DNA of 64,000 nucleotides from positions 186,001 to 250,000 of the forward strand of contig NZ_JAJJOZ010000004.1 of the NCBI RefSeq assembly GCF_021653995.1, read 5' to 3'. Shown here piece by piece: positions 43,301-51,570 of the stretch. This DNA is from Allopusillimonas lactea. GTDB lineage: Bacteria > Pseudomonadota > Gammaproteobacteria > Burkholderiales > Burkholderiaceae_B. The position numbers and the translations under genes are program-made. A model generated the notes under the pieces. The model was not told the origin of the DNA and did not search any database. It saw nothing but the letters and a program-made list of their open reading frames with translations. Positions within the stretch are counted from its first letter, which is position 1. Each line of letters opens with the position of its first letter.

Positions 43301-43841
43301 CGGTTTCGCGCCGGCGCTCTTTATAGCGTGACACGCCGGCGGCTTCTTCGAGATAAACCCGCAACTCTTCGGGACGCGCCTCGATCAGGCGGTTGATCAT
43401 GCCCTGACCGATAATGGCATAACCGCGCGAACCCAGCCCCGTACCCAGGAAAATATCGTGGATGTCGCGGCGCCGCACCTGCTGGTTGTTGACCATATAG
43501 CTGCTGGTGCCGTCGCGTGTTAGCACGCGGCGCACCGCGATCTCTGAGTAAGTGCTCCACTGACCCGCGGCGCGCCCTTCGCTGTTGTCGAACACAAGCT
43601 CGACCGAGGCGCGGGCGGCGGGTTTGCGGTTGCCCGAGCCATTGAAGATGACGTCCTGCATGGATTCGCCGCGCAGTTCGGAGGCGCGGGTTTCGCCCAG
43701 CACCCAACGCACAGCATCGATGATGTTGGATTTGCCGCAACCGTTGGGCCCCACCACCCCGACCAGTTGGCTGGGCGTGGGAATGACTGTCGGTTCGACA
43801 AACGATTTGAAACCGGCGAGTTTTATCTGGGTAAGGCGCAC
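40317..43841 (-). CDS. smc: chromosome partition protein SMC
   Basis: 1174 residues. Head domain: Walker A GPNGCGKSNI (31-40) and QVRRRDIHDIFLGTGLG near the N-terminus, LLSGGEKALTATAL signature and LLDEVDAPLDDANTERY Walker B/D-loop near the C-terminus. Between them lie two long coiled coils (very Glu/Ala/Arg/Gln-rich) and a hinge around residues 500-660 (LGSLGRLWQKLHIDAGWETAL, GGLFVVREGH). It compacts and segregates the chromosome. No scpA/scpB in the window. zipA starts 73 bases downstream. Confidence 0.97.
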   Translation of the reverse strand: MRLTQIKLAGFKSFVEPTVIPTPSQLVGVVGPNGCGKSNIIDAVRWVLGETRASELRGESMQDVIFNGSGNRKPAARASVELVFDNSEGRAAGQWSTYSEIAVRRVLTRDGTSSYMVNNQQVRRRDIHDIFLGTGLGSRGYAIIGQGMINRLIEARPEELRVYLEEAAGVSRYKERRRETENRLTDTRENLTRVEDILRELTTQLEKLEGQAEVAQQYRALQDEGERKQHALWLIRETKAREDQRAKFLQIEQAQTELEEAIAGLRAGESALESRRQAHYAASDAVHAAQGQLFEAGAQVSRLEAEIRHVVDSRNRVQARRNQLQAQMQEWADQQAHCTDQIAQAEADLEAAAARSEEARAAVDDAHASLPDIENRVRMAAVSRDEMRIGLAKVEQELALAAQSQRDADRQLQALELRRERLEQELRNMDAPDPAELERLSGDSAAMQEQLEEAQGKLAELEERLPELDVQRRDAHAASQEESQAAGRIDARLAALAKLQEDVQKQGALEPWLAHHELGSLGRLWQKLHIDAGWETALESVLRERMTGLELRQIEHARAFASDAPPARLAFYQLPPAAPAPQAVPGLVSLASLLKVTDPELRTLLNAWLNNVYTATDVGAALAARGSLPEGGLFVVREGHQVDRHSVRFYAPDSEQAGMLARQQEMENLRRDAKARQLIADEAVTAAARADAAWQQVSQSMGPVRQRVAELTRRLHDVQLEYSRLRQRAEQSGERVSRIREELDEIGAQAEALRARKEEAEARFETLDIQLGEHQSRFADAELSGEDLQSQAEQARQHLRDLERAAHESEYAERSLQSRIADLTRNLKLAADQTERANAELEGLQGELFELDDAAAQAGLQEALEIRAEREEALTRARIELDNLAASLRSADEARMAQERTLEPRRARIMELQLQEQAARLAVEQFAEQLDAHEVDREALKQALAQQPEEWQRANWLQAEVQRISRVVEGLGAVNLAALDELRTARERKGFLDAQHQDLTQAIETLEDAIRKIDRETRELLQATFDTVNGHFGELFPRLFGGGEAKLMITGDEILDAGVQVMAQPPGKRNSTIHLLSGGEKALTATALVFALFKLNPAPFCLLDEVDAPLDDANTERYANLVNSMSDQTQFLFISHNKIAMQMARQLVGVTMQEQGVSRIVAVDIESALQLADA

Positions 43842-44110
43842 AATGAACGGATAAGGGTAAGAGACAGGTCGGCGGCCGCGGCCGCGACGACAGCGGCATT
43901 ACCGTGCGAAGATCGTGGCGGGCGGCCATGTCGATACAACCGGCATGTATGATAACGCACCCGCTGGACAGCCTCTGGGCTGACCCGCAAAACACGTTAT
44001 TATTTCCAGTTCCAACCGCTGATGCGGCTATACTCGTAACATTTTTGCCACCCCGCCTGCCCATCTGGCAAAAAGCCGGGGCTGCCGCAACGTATCAACG
44101 GACCTTTCCA

Positions 44111-45430
44111 TTGAAAAAAGGCTTTTATCTGGTCATGGCAGCGCAGGCGCTTTCGTCGGTCGCCGACAACGCGCTGCTCATCGCCGCCATTGCGCTGATA
44201 GCCGATTTACATGGCCCGCATTGGATGGCGCCCATGATGAAATGGTGGTTCGCGCTGGCGTATGTTGTTTTGGCCGCCTTTGTCGGTGCATTTTCCGACG
44301 CCTACCCCAAGGGCCGGGTGATGTTCATCACCAATGCGGTCAAGATCGCCGGCTGCTTGATGATGTTCTATCACGGCAGTTTCGGGCTGCTGGCGCACCA
44401 CCAATTGGTGCTGGTCTTCTGCGCCTACACGCTGGTGGGCATAGGCGCCGCCGCCTACTCCCCCGCCAAGTACGGTATCGTCACCGAAATGCTGCCACCT
44501 GAGCTGCTGGTCAAGGGAAATAGCTGGATTGAAGGCCTCACAGTCCTGTCCATCATTCTCGGTACCGTTCTGGGCGGGCTGCTGGTCAGCCCCGATGTCT
44601 CGTCCGTCCTGCTGGAGCACGCCATCGTGGGCATGCATGTCCAGTCTCGCAGCGAGGCCGCAATCCTCATCATTTCCCTGATCTACCTGCTGGCGGCCCT
44701 GACCAATCTGCTGATACCGCGCACCAACGTGCGCTACCCGAAGCAGGAGACCAGCCCTGCGAAGCTGGTGCAAACCTTTGCGGGCTATGTGCGCATTCTT
44801 TGGCACGACAAGCTCGGCCAGATATCCCTCGCAGTCACCACGCTGTTCTGGGGAGCGGGCGCAACGCTGCAGTTCATCGTCATCGAATGGGGCGCCCAGC
44901 ACTTGGGCTATCGCCTGGATCAGGCCTCTCTGCTCATGGGTGTCGCGGCGCTCGGCACGGTGGTAGGGGCCATTCTGGCCGGCAGGGTGCCGCTCAGGCG
45001 CGCCCTGGCGGTGCTGCCAGTGGGCATTGTGATGGGGTTCTCCGTCATGCTGTTGCCGATGGTCTACAGCCAATGGGCGGTGTATTCGGTTCTGCTGCTG
45101 GTGGGCGCGCTGTCGGGCTTTTTTGTAGTGCCCATGAACGCCCTGCTGCAGCATCGCGGCCATGTGTTGTTGTCCGCCGGGCATTCAATTGCGGTGCAGA
45201 ACTTCAACGAGCAGCTCAATGTCTTGTTGATGCTCGCCTTCTACAGCCTTCTGCTTTGGCTGCGGCTGCCGATCAACGCCATTATCGTGTTCTTCGGCCT
45301 GCTCGTGGCGGGCCTGATGTGGGCGATCATCCGCTGGAACCGGCTCAATCATATTGCCAATCCAGCGCTGGAGCACACCATCGGCCAGCACGGCCACGGC
45401 CAAGCCCTGCGGCAGCCGCATCGGCTCTGA
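44111..45430 (+). CDS. lplT: lysophospholipid transporter LplT (MFS)
   Basis: 439 residues if translation starts at the TTG at 44111 (LKKGFYLVMAAQ), where family similarity begins. The frame is open to 43904 but those residues do not look like LplT. A candidate -10 TATACT (44029-44034) upstream supports a late start. Twelve membrane helices; SSVADNALLIAAIALIA, YSPAKYGIVTEMLPPELL and NSWIEGLTVLSIILGTVLGG are LplT blocks. It flips lysophospholipids inward for re-acylation. The acyltransferase partner (aas) is not adjacent. Divergent from smc. Confidence 0.85.
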   Translation: MKKGFYLVMAAQALSSVADNALLIAAIALIADLHGPHWMAPMMKWWFALAYVVLAAFVGAFSDAYPKGRVMFITNAVKIAGCLMMFYHGSFGLLAHHQLVLVFCAYTLVGIGAAAYSPAKYGIVTEMLPPELLVKGNSWIEGLTVLSIILGTVLGGLLVSPDVSSVLLEHAIVGMHVQSRSEAAILIISLIYLLAALTNLLIPRTNVRYPKQETSPAKLVQTFAGYVRILWHDKLGQISLAVTTLFWGAGATLQFIVIEWGAQHLGYRLDQASLLMGVAALGTVVGAILAGRVPLRRALAVLPVGIVMGFSVMLLPMVYSQWAVYSVLLLVGALSGFFVVPMNALLQHRGHVLLSAGHSIAVQNFNEQLNVLLMLAFYSLLLWLRLPINAIIVFFGLLVAGLMWAIIRWNRLNHIANPALEHTIGQHGHGQALRQPHRL

Positions 45431-45467
45431 GACGCCGGCCAGCCCAACTCAGCGCTGCGCCAGCACG

Positions 45468-46541
45468 CTATCGCAGCAGTGTACGCGCCACGTTCAGGTC
45501 GGCCCAGGCATCGGCCTTGTGTTGGGGGCGCAGCAACAGGGCCGTGGGATGGTAGGTAACCACCACCGGAATATCCGCCCCATCCTCGCTGCGCACATGC
45601 CGCACCGCACCGCGCAGCGTGTCGATGTCTTCTTCCGTACCCAGCAAAGCCTGGGCGGCCTGCGTGCCCAAGGCCAGGATGCGGGCCGGCCGGATCAGCG
45701 CGATCTGGCGCTCCAGATAGGGCTTGCAAGCTGCGATTTCTTCGGCCGACGGCGGCCGATTGCCCAGTGGGCGACACTTCACGATATTGGTATAAAAGAC
45801 GGGCGCGTCGGCGCCGATGCCGATGGATGCGAACATTGCCTGCAGCAGGGCACCGGATTTTCCCTGGAATGGCAGCCCTTCCCGATCGTCCCGATTGCCA
45901 GGCGCTTCGCCGATAACCATCCATGCAGGAGCATCGGCATGGCCGGCCCCGGGCACTGCCTGGCTGCGGCTTGCGTGCAGCCCGCAGGCTTGGCACGCGT
46001 AGATATGGGGGGCCAGCGCTGACAAGGTGTCGGGGATGGGGCCGCGCTGCGCCGGCGGCGCAGCGGATTGCAATGCCGCGGCATTGCCAGGCCCGTTTAC
46101 GCCTGCCCGTTTGAGCGGCCCCGCCGCGCCTTTTTCACGCCCATGCGCGCCGACCAGCAAGGCCAGCGCCTCGGCCGTCGGCGCAGGACGCAGGCCTTCG
46201 CGCATCGCAGTGCCACTGCCTGGGCTGTTCTCTGTTTTGCGCGCAGCGCGGCTGCCCGCTCCGCCTGCCGGATGCGCTGCGGCGGCATCGGCCGACTCCA
46301 TGGCCGCGATGTCAGCCTTGCCGGCCCCCACCCCAGACGCCGCACTGCCAATGCCGGCACTGGCCGCGCCTCCCGGCACGCGCAATGCCCCGGCGGAATC
46401 GTGCGAAGTGGCTGGTGGCGCACTGACGAAAGGCCCCGCATCCGTCTCGTAGAACGCCAGCATGCGCTTGTCGAGACCGATTTCCTGGAGCCAAGCAAGC
46501 TGGACAGGGCTAAGGGTAAGGGACATAGCGGGCGCGTTCAA
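45468..46541 (-). CDS. uracil-DNA glycosylase, family 4 (iron-sulfur type)
   Basis: 357 residues. The catalytic part is C-terminal (about 165-357): CQACGLHASRSQ begins the domain (two cluster cysteines), GEAPGNRDDREGLPFQGKSG is motif A, CRPLGNRPPSAEEIAAC gives the other two cysteines, and TYHPTALLLRP is the second active-site motif. It removes uracil from DNA. The first 160 residues are a poorly conserved, Ala/Gly-rich region of unknown role. Coupled to tsaB-rimI by an ATGA overlap; an in-frame ATG at 46526 is an alternative start. Confidence 0.9.
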   Translation of the reverse strand: MNAPAMSLTLSPVQLAWLQEIGLDKRMLAFYETDAGPFVSAPPATSHDSAGALRVPGGAASAGIGSAASGVGAGKADIAAMESADAAAAHPAGGAGSRAARKTENSPGSGTAMREGLRPAPTAEALALLVGAHGREKGAAGPLKRAGVNGPGNAAALQSAAPPAQRGPIPDTLSALAPHIYACQACGLHASRSQAVPGAGHADAPAWMVIGEAPGNRDDREGLPFQGKSGALLQAMFASIGIGADAPVFYTNIVKCRPLGNRPPSAEEIAACKPYLERQIALIRPARILALGTQAAQALLGTEEDIDTLRGAVRHVRSEDGADIPVVVTYHPTALLLRPQHKADAWADLNVARTLLR

Positions 46542-47863
46542 GAAGCTGCCTCTGCATCAAGGCGCTTTTCCATGAGGTACGCGTCTTCGCGCCGCCCGTG
46601 CCCCGCCGGATAATAAGCTTTGCGAGTGGCGATGGTGTGATAGCCTCGCGCGGAGTAAAAACGTACTGCATTGGTATTGGAGGGCCGCACCTCCAGCAGC
46701 ACGGAAGCCAATCCATTTTCCCGCGCTTCCTGCTCACACTGCGCCAGCAACATGCCGCCGGCGCCGTGCCGCTGGCTATCGGGGCGCACCGCGATAACCA
46801 ACAGGTGGGCGATATCGGGTGCCAGCATCACCATGGCGAAACCCACGACCTCGCCGCCTTGCTCCGCCACCCAGGCGCTGTAACCCGCCTTCAGGCCGTC
46901 GGCGAAATTACCGCGCGTCCATGGGTATGATTGAACCGCCCGCTCGATATCCGCGACAGCGTCAAGATGCGCCTCGCCCATCGCGAGCAGAACAATGCCG
47001 TCGTCCAGCGCGGCGGCACGCGGGTTGCCGCCAGCGCCATGTTCCCGTTCAGCAGTTGTAAACGCAACCTTGTCGCGGACATAGAGTGGCGCCGCTTGGT
47101 CGGCCGGGGTAAGCCTGCCGGCGTGCCAGTCGCCCAGCGCCAGGCTGGCCACTGCTGCGGCATCGGCCCGGACGGGAGGCCCGATGGTGAGCCATGGGCG
47201 GCTTTGATGCAGCGCCGCCAGCAACGGATAGGCCTGCAGCGCGTCGCCCAGCAAATGCATGGGCCGCCCCAGCGCGTGCCGCGAACGGTCGAGCCATACC
47301 GCAACGTCGCGAACAGCAACCAAGACCGGCGGCTGGACCGCCAGCCACTCGGTGGCTGTACAGCCTTCGGCGCCATGCACGACGGCCGAGCCCGCAGCAG
47401 AGGCGGGAGCGGGCGCCGGAACAAGTGAATAGGCGGCTAAATAGACCTCTTCCATGCGTGCATCCTGCACCGCAACATAAATAGGCGCCTGAGGCCCGCA
47501 CATGGCGGCCGGAAGCACACCCGCATCGGCCGCGCCTGCGGCGCGTGCCGCCGCCGCAAGCAGCGATGGCACCGGGATGACTGGAATACCCAGCGCCAAC
47601 GCAATGCCTTGCGCCACGCCGCATGCCACCCGCAAACCCGTGAACCCGCCCGGCCCCTGCCCGAACGCCACCGCCCGCAAGGCACCACGGCCAACCCCGG
47701 CCTGCGCCAGCAATTGGTCGGCCATGGGCAGCAGGCGTTCCGCATGCTCGCCGGTCGCGTCATGCTCGAGCACGCGAAGCGTCGGTGCACCAGTGTCGAC
47801 TGACAGCAGCCCCACGCCGCACAGGCTGGATGAGGTTTCCAGTGCAAGAATATGTATGGTCAT
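46538..47863 (-). CDS. TsaB - RimI fusion (tRNA t6A synthesis subunit and ribosomal S18 N-acetyltransferase)
   Basis: 441 residues from the ATG at 47863 (the ATG at 47872 is an alternative). Residues about 1-265 are TsaB: HILALETSSSLCGVGL, the GQGPGGFTGLRVACGVAQG motif and a C-terminal APLYVRDKVAFTTAE. Residues about 285-441 are a GNAT acetyltransferase of RimI type: LLVIAVRPDSQRHGAGGMLL (acetyl-CoA P-loop), LLEVRPSNTNAVRFYSARGY and GRREDAYLMEKRL. TsaB supports TsaD in making t6A37 on tRNAs; RimI acetylates ribosomal protein S18. The genes are usually adjacent; here they form one frame. Confidence 0.93.
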   Translation of the reverse strand: MTIHILALETSSSLCGVGLLSVDTGAPTLRVLEHDATGEHAERLLPMADQLLAQAGVGRGALRAVAFGQGPGGFTGLRVACGVAQGIALALGIPVIPVPSLLAAAARAAGAADAGVLPAAMCGPQAPIYVAVQDARMEEVYLAAYSLVPAPAPASAAGSAVVHGAEGCTATEWLAVQPPVLVAVRDVAVWLDRSRHALGRPMHLLGDALQAYPLLAALHQSRPWLTIGPPVRADAAAVASLALGDWHAGRLTPADQAAPLYVRDKVAFTTAEREHGAGGNPRAAALDDGIVLLAMGEAHLDAVADIERAVQSYPWTRGNFADGLKAGYSAWVAEQGGEVVGFAMVMLAPDIAHLLVIAVRPDSQRHGAGGMLLAQCEQEARENGLASVLLEVRPSNTNAVRFYSARGYHTIATRKAYYPAGHGRREDAYLMEKRLDAEAAS

Positions 47864-48070
47864 GGGATGCATTTTAATCGCTGTGCGGCGTAATTCCCCG
47901 TCTTGTGGACTAGTCCGTTGGAAGGTTTAAAAAGATACCGTTTTGTGACGTGAGTAGCTAAAATGAAGACGCGGGTATGGTGTCGAACGCACCACAAGTG
48001 TGCGGCGCGCTGCATCCGACGGCCCGTCAAATGTATCTGCAGGTGCAGCCCCTCGTGTGTGTCTGTAACC

Positions 48071-48099
48071 TTGGCCATACCGAAAGAATAAGATGTAAT
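48071..48099 (+). promoter_or_regulatory. possible promoter of ompR-envZ (risA-risS)
   Basis: TTGGCC (48071-48076), a 17-base spacer and TGTAAT (48094-48099), about 55 bases upstream of the response-regulator ATG. The -35 match is modest; the region 47873-48153 is otherwise free of genes. Confidence 0.35.
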
Positions 48100-48153
48100 A
48101 AGTTGTAACGGCCCACTATACGGGTTAACTCTACCCTGTTACATTTTTCTCTC

Positions 48154-48888
48154 ATGAACACTCAGAACCAAACTCTCTCGCGCAAAATCCTCATCGTCGA
48201 TGACGATCCGCGCCTGCGCGATCTGCTGCGCCGCTACCTGTCAGAACAGGGTTTCAATGTTTTCGTCGCCGAAGACGCCAAGGAAATGGGCAAGCTCTGG
48301 CAACGCGAGCATTTCGATCTTCTGGTGCTCGATCTCATGCTGCCCGGAGAAGACGGGCTGTCCATCTGCCGTCGCTTGCGGGGCGGGCACGACAATACCC
48401 CCATCATTATCCTCACAGCCAAGGCTGAGGAGATCGACCGTATCGTGGGCCTCGAAATGGGCGCCGACGACTACCTCTCCAAACCGTTCAATCCGCGCGA
48501 ACTGCTCGCCCGGGTCAACGCCATCTTGCGCCGCCGCGGCACCGAGGAGCATCCGGGCGCGCCCAGCCAAGAAAACGAATCCATCGAGTTCGGTCCTTAC
48601 GTACTGAATCTCTCCACCCGCACCCTCACCAAAAACAACGAGCCCGTACCCATCACCACCGGCGAGTTCTCCGTACTGAAGGTGTTCGCGCGCCACCCCA
48701 AGATACCACTCTCGCGCGACAAGCTCATGGAACTCGCCCGCGGCCGCGAATACGAAGCCTTCGATCGCAGCCTCGATGTCCAGATCTCTCGCCTTCGCAA
48801 GCTGGTCGAACCCAACCCCTCCAAGCCTGTCTTTATCCAGACGGTCTGGGGCCTGGGATATGTATTCGTACCTGATGGGGGCCACTAA
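48154..48888 (+). CDS. ompR: OmpR-type response regulator (RisA of Bordetella)
   Basis: 244 residues. Receiver domain with the phospho-acceptor Asp60 (LLVLDLMLPGEDG), acidic pocket Asp16-18 (VDDD), and Lys in YLSKPFNP. The C-terminal winged-helix DNA-binding domain has PVPITTGEFSVLKVFARHP and SLDVQISRLRKLVEPN. Near identity in remembered sequence blocks to Bordetella RisA supports the family placement of the host. In Bordetella this regulator controls virulence-linked and membrane genes. The kinase gene follows 26 bases downstream. Confidence 0.95.
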   Translation: MNTQNQTLSRKILIVDDDPRLRDLLRRYLSEQGFNVFVAEDAKEMGKLWQREHFDLLVLDLMLPGEDGLSICRRLRGGHDNTPIIILTAKAEEIDRIVGLEMGADDYLSKPFNPRELLARVNAILRRRGTEEHPGAPSQENESIEFGPYVLNLSTRTLTKNNEPVPITTGEFSVLKVFARHPKIPLSRDKLMELARGREYEAFDRSLDVQISRLRKLVEPNPSKPVFIQTVWGLGYVFVPDGGH

Positions 48889-48914
48889 GATCCTGCGTTC
48901 GCGCAGCCCCTTGC

Positions 48915-50315
48915 ATGGCCCCTAAAAGCACTGGCAACAAGCAATCACCCTTCCGGCTCGGGCTGTTCAGCCGCTCATTCCTGCTTCTCGCGGGCCTGAT
49001 GCTGGTCAGCCTGGGCGCGTGGCTGCAGGTATTTTTCAGCATGGAAGAAGGTCCGCGCGCCACGCAGATGGCACAGCGCGTGGTCACTGCCGTCAGTATC
49101 ACGCGGTCGGCGCTCATCTACGCGCCGCCCAGCGTGCGCCCCGCTCTGCTCCTGGATCTGGCCACCAAAGAAAGCCTGCGTGTCCAGCCGCGCGAAAACA
49201 GCGATACGCTCCAGCCACTGCCCAACTCCAATTACTGGAACCACGTAGCGGCCGAAATTACCGACCGCTTGGGCGCCGACACCAGCGTCATGTGGACAGT
49301 CAACCAGACGCCGGGCGTGTGGGTAAGTTTCGAGATCAACAATGACGAATACTGGCTGGTATTCGATCGTGAACAACTTGGCCTCACCGCCGGCGCCGAA
49401 TGGCTGGGCTGGGGCGCTACCGCACTGCTGCTGGCGTTGATAGGCGCGGCCATCAGCGTACGCTTCGTCAACCGACCGCTGGCGCAGCTCGCCAAAGTGG
49501 CGCGCCAACTCGCGCGTGGCGAAAACCCTTCTCCCCTGCCAGAAAAAGGGCCGGCGGAAATCCGCGACATGAACATCGCCTTCAACCGCATGGCGCGCGA
49601 TATCCGGCAAACAGAAGCCGACCGCGAGATCATGCTTGCGGGCATCTCGCACGATCTACGTACGCCACTTGCGCGTATGCGGCTCGAGATCGAGATGAGC
49701 GCCGTCAGCGACGAGGCCCGCCAGGCCATCGACGAAGACCTGGCCCAGATCGACCACAGTATCGGTCAACTGATGGAGTACGCCCGCCCCGCCGGCATGG
49801 TGCCCGAACAGGGCATCGACGTATCATCGGTGCTGCACGACCTGTACGAGCGCGAACGCAGCCACACCGAGTCGCTGGGCGATGTGCTTACAGGCTCCAT
49901 CGAGCCCAATCTATATGCCAAGATCAATGCCCACGATCTCAAGCGTATCGTCGGCAACCTGATTGAAAACGCCCGCCGCTATGGCCGCTCGCCATCCGAC
50001 AACAAGGCCCGCATTGAGCTGTCGGCCCGCCAGCAGGGCAATATCCTGTCCATCGAGGTACGCGATCAGGGTACCGGCATCGCTGCCACTGACGTACAGC
50101 GTCTGCTGCGCCCGTTTTCTCGCGGCGAATCCGCCCGCACAGGCGTAAGCGGCGCGGGGCTGGGCTTGGCGATTGTCGAACGCCTTCTCGGCCACGTCGG
50201 CGGCCAACTGCAATTGGTATCCCGCCCCACGGGCGGCCTGATCGCGCGCATTGAAATACCCAAGGTGCGCAGCCGCAGCTACCAGGCCGAACAGCACCCA
50301 CCCGCCAGGGCCTGA
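48915..50315 (+). CDS. sensor histidine kinase EnvZ/RisS
   Basis: 466 residues. TM1 about 19-41, a periplasmic sensor of about 120 residues, TM2 about 163-184, a HAMP domain (RFVNRPLAQLAKVARQLARG) and H-box GISHDLRTPLARMRLEIEMS with His246. The ATP-binding domain has N-box RIVGNLIENARRYG, RDQGTGIAATD and GAGLGLAIVERLLG. It phosphorylates the OmpR-type regulator in response to envelope or osmotic signals. The gene is intact here; the B. pertussis risS is known to be frameshifted. No gene symbol is assigned because naming varies (envZ, risS). Confidence 0.95.
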   Translation: MAPKSTGNKQSPFRLGLFSRSFLLLAGLMLVSLGAWLQVFFSMEEGPRATQMAQRVVTAVSITRSALIYAPPSVRPALLLDLATKESLRVQPRENSDTLQPLPNSNYWNHVAAEITDRLGADTSVMWTVNQTPGVWVSFEINNDEYWLVFDREQLGLTAGAEWLGWGATALLLALIGAAISVRFVNRPLAQLAKVARQLARGENPSPLPEKGPAEIRDMNIAFNRMARDIRQTEADREIMLAGISHDLRTPLARMRLEIEMSAVSDEARQAIDEDLAQIDHSIGQLMEYARPAGMVPEQGIDVSSVLHDLYERERSHTESLGDVLTGSIEPNLYAKINAHDLKRIVGNLIENARRYGRSPSDNKARIELSARQQGNILSIEVRDQGTGIAATDVQRLLRPFSRGESARTGVSGAGLGLAIVERLLGHVGGQLQLVSRPTGGLIARIEIPKVRSRSYQAEQHPPARA

Positions 50316-50421
50316 AGCAGCGCTGGCGCCAGCCTTTAGTATGGGGCCTGGCGCGCCGGTTATCGCGTAGAATCAAATCAAGGCCGCCGGGGCGGCCCGT
50401 CAAACCGCAACAGGATCCACA

Positions 50422-50970
50422 ATGAAAACCATAGGCGACAAACTCGAACCTTTCAGGGTGATCGGCGTCAAACCCGGCTTTCTCCAGGCCGAGGAGAACG
50501 GCGTATCCGCCTTTGAAGACATCACCGAAAGCTCATTTCCCGGCAAGTGGAAAGTCATCTACTTTTATCCCAAGGATTTTTCCACCGTCTGCCCTACTGA
50601 AATCGTAGGCTTCAACAATCTGGCGCAAGATTTCGAAGACCGCGAAGCCATCCTGATGGGCGGTTCGGTCGACAACGAATACGTGAAACTGGCCTGGCGC
50701 CGCGAGCATCCCGACATGGCCAAGCTGGGACATTACCAGTTCAGTGATACCGCCGGCATGCTGGTGGATCAACTCGGCATCCGCGACCGCACCGAAGGCG
50801 TGGCCTACCGCGCCACGTTTATCGTCGATCCCGACAACCTGATCCAGCACGTATCAGTGAACAACAAACAAGTAGGCCGCAACCCCGAAGAGGTGCTGCG
50901 CCTGCTCGACGGCCTGCAGACGGAACGACTGTGCCCCTGCAACCGTGCCGTGGGCGGCGCCACGCTGTAA
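50422..50970 (+). CDS. alkyl hydroperoxide reductase C-type 2-Cys peroxiredoxin
   Basis: 182 residues. Peroxidatic Cys57 in KDFSTVCPTEIV and resolving Cys171 (or Cys173) in LCPCNR near the C-terminus. It reduces hydrogen peroxide and organic peroxides. This subtype is often followed by an AhpD-type reductase gene, but here the next genes are ispF/ispD on the other strand. CAACAGGATCC lies before the ATG. A strong hairpin terminator follows. Confidence 0.93.
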   Translation: MKTIGDKLEPFRVIGVKPGFLQAEENGVSAFEDITESSFPGKWKVIYFYPKDFSTVCPTEIVGFNNLAQDFEDREAILMGGSVDNEYVKLAWRREHPDMAKLGHYQFSDTAGMLVDQLGIRDRTEGVAYRATFIVDPDNLIQHVSVNNKQVGRNPEEVLRLLDGLQTERLCPCNRAVGGATL

Positions 50971-50994
50971 GCAGCGGTGAGCATTTGCATGCGT

Positions 50995-51032
50995 GCGGCT
51001 GCACCACCCGTGCAAGCGGGTGGTGCAGCCGC
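50995..51032 (+). terminator. long hairpin terminator after the peroxiredoxin gene
   Basis: GCGGCTGCACCACCCG (50995-51010) pairs with CGGGTGGTGCAGCCGC (51017-51032), a perfect 16-bp stem with a TGCAAG loop, followed by TTTGC. It lies 25 bases after the stop. Confidence 0.75.
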
Positions 51033-51078
51033 TTTGCACCCGCGCTGCTCCCCTGGACGGCTGCGCTCTGGCCTGCGC

Positions 51079-51570
51079 CTAGGCGGCCGCCAGCAAGGCC
51101 ACGACCGTGGCCGCAATACCTTCTTTACGCCCGATGTGCCCCAACTCTTCGTTGGTTTTGGCCTTAATATTGATGCGGCCGGCGGGCAGATTGAGATCGT
51201 GTGCGATATTGGCCACCATAGCCGCGGCATGGGGGCCTATTTTGGGCGCCTGGGCGTGGATAGTGGCATCGATGTTTACGATCTGCCAGCCCGCCTGCAC
51301 CACCAGCTTCCAAGCTGCGCGCAGTAGTAACCGACTGTCCGCACCCTTGTAGGCTGGATCGGTGTCGGGGAAGTGGCGACCAATGTCGCCCAGGGCCGCT
51401 GCGCCAAGAATGGCATCGGTGATGGCATGCAACAGTACATCGGCGTCTGAATGGCCCTGCAGGCCGTGCGTGTGCGGGATCGTAACGCCGCCGATGATCA
51501 GCGGACGGCCCTGCACCAGGGCATGCACGTCGAACCCCTGCCCAATACGAAACGGAACACTCACAGCCAT
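51079..51570 (-). CDS. ispF: 2-C-methyl-D-erythritol 2,4-cyclodiphosphate synthase
   Basis: 163 residues. Zinc ligands in GQGFDVHALV (Asp and His) and a His in HSDADVLLHAITDAILGAA; DIGRHFPDTDPAYKGADS is the next conserved block. It closes the cyclodiphosphate ring in the MEP isoprenoid pathway. It overlaps ispD by 10 bases, so the two steps are made together. Confidence 0.97.
   Translation of the reverse strand: MAVSVPFRIGQGFDVHALVQGRPLIIGGVTIPHTHGLQGHSDADVLLHAITDAILGAAALGDIGRHFPDTDPAYKGADSRLLLRAAWKLVVQAGWQIVNIDATIHAQAPKIGPHAAAMVANIAHDLNLPAGRINIKAKTNEELGHIGRKEGIAATVVALLAAA

Noticed and set aside
42101..43331. long plus-strand frames inside smc
   Set aside because: Antisense of the SMC coiled coil; no coding support.
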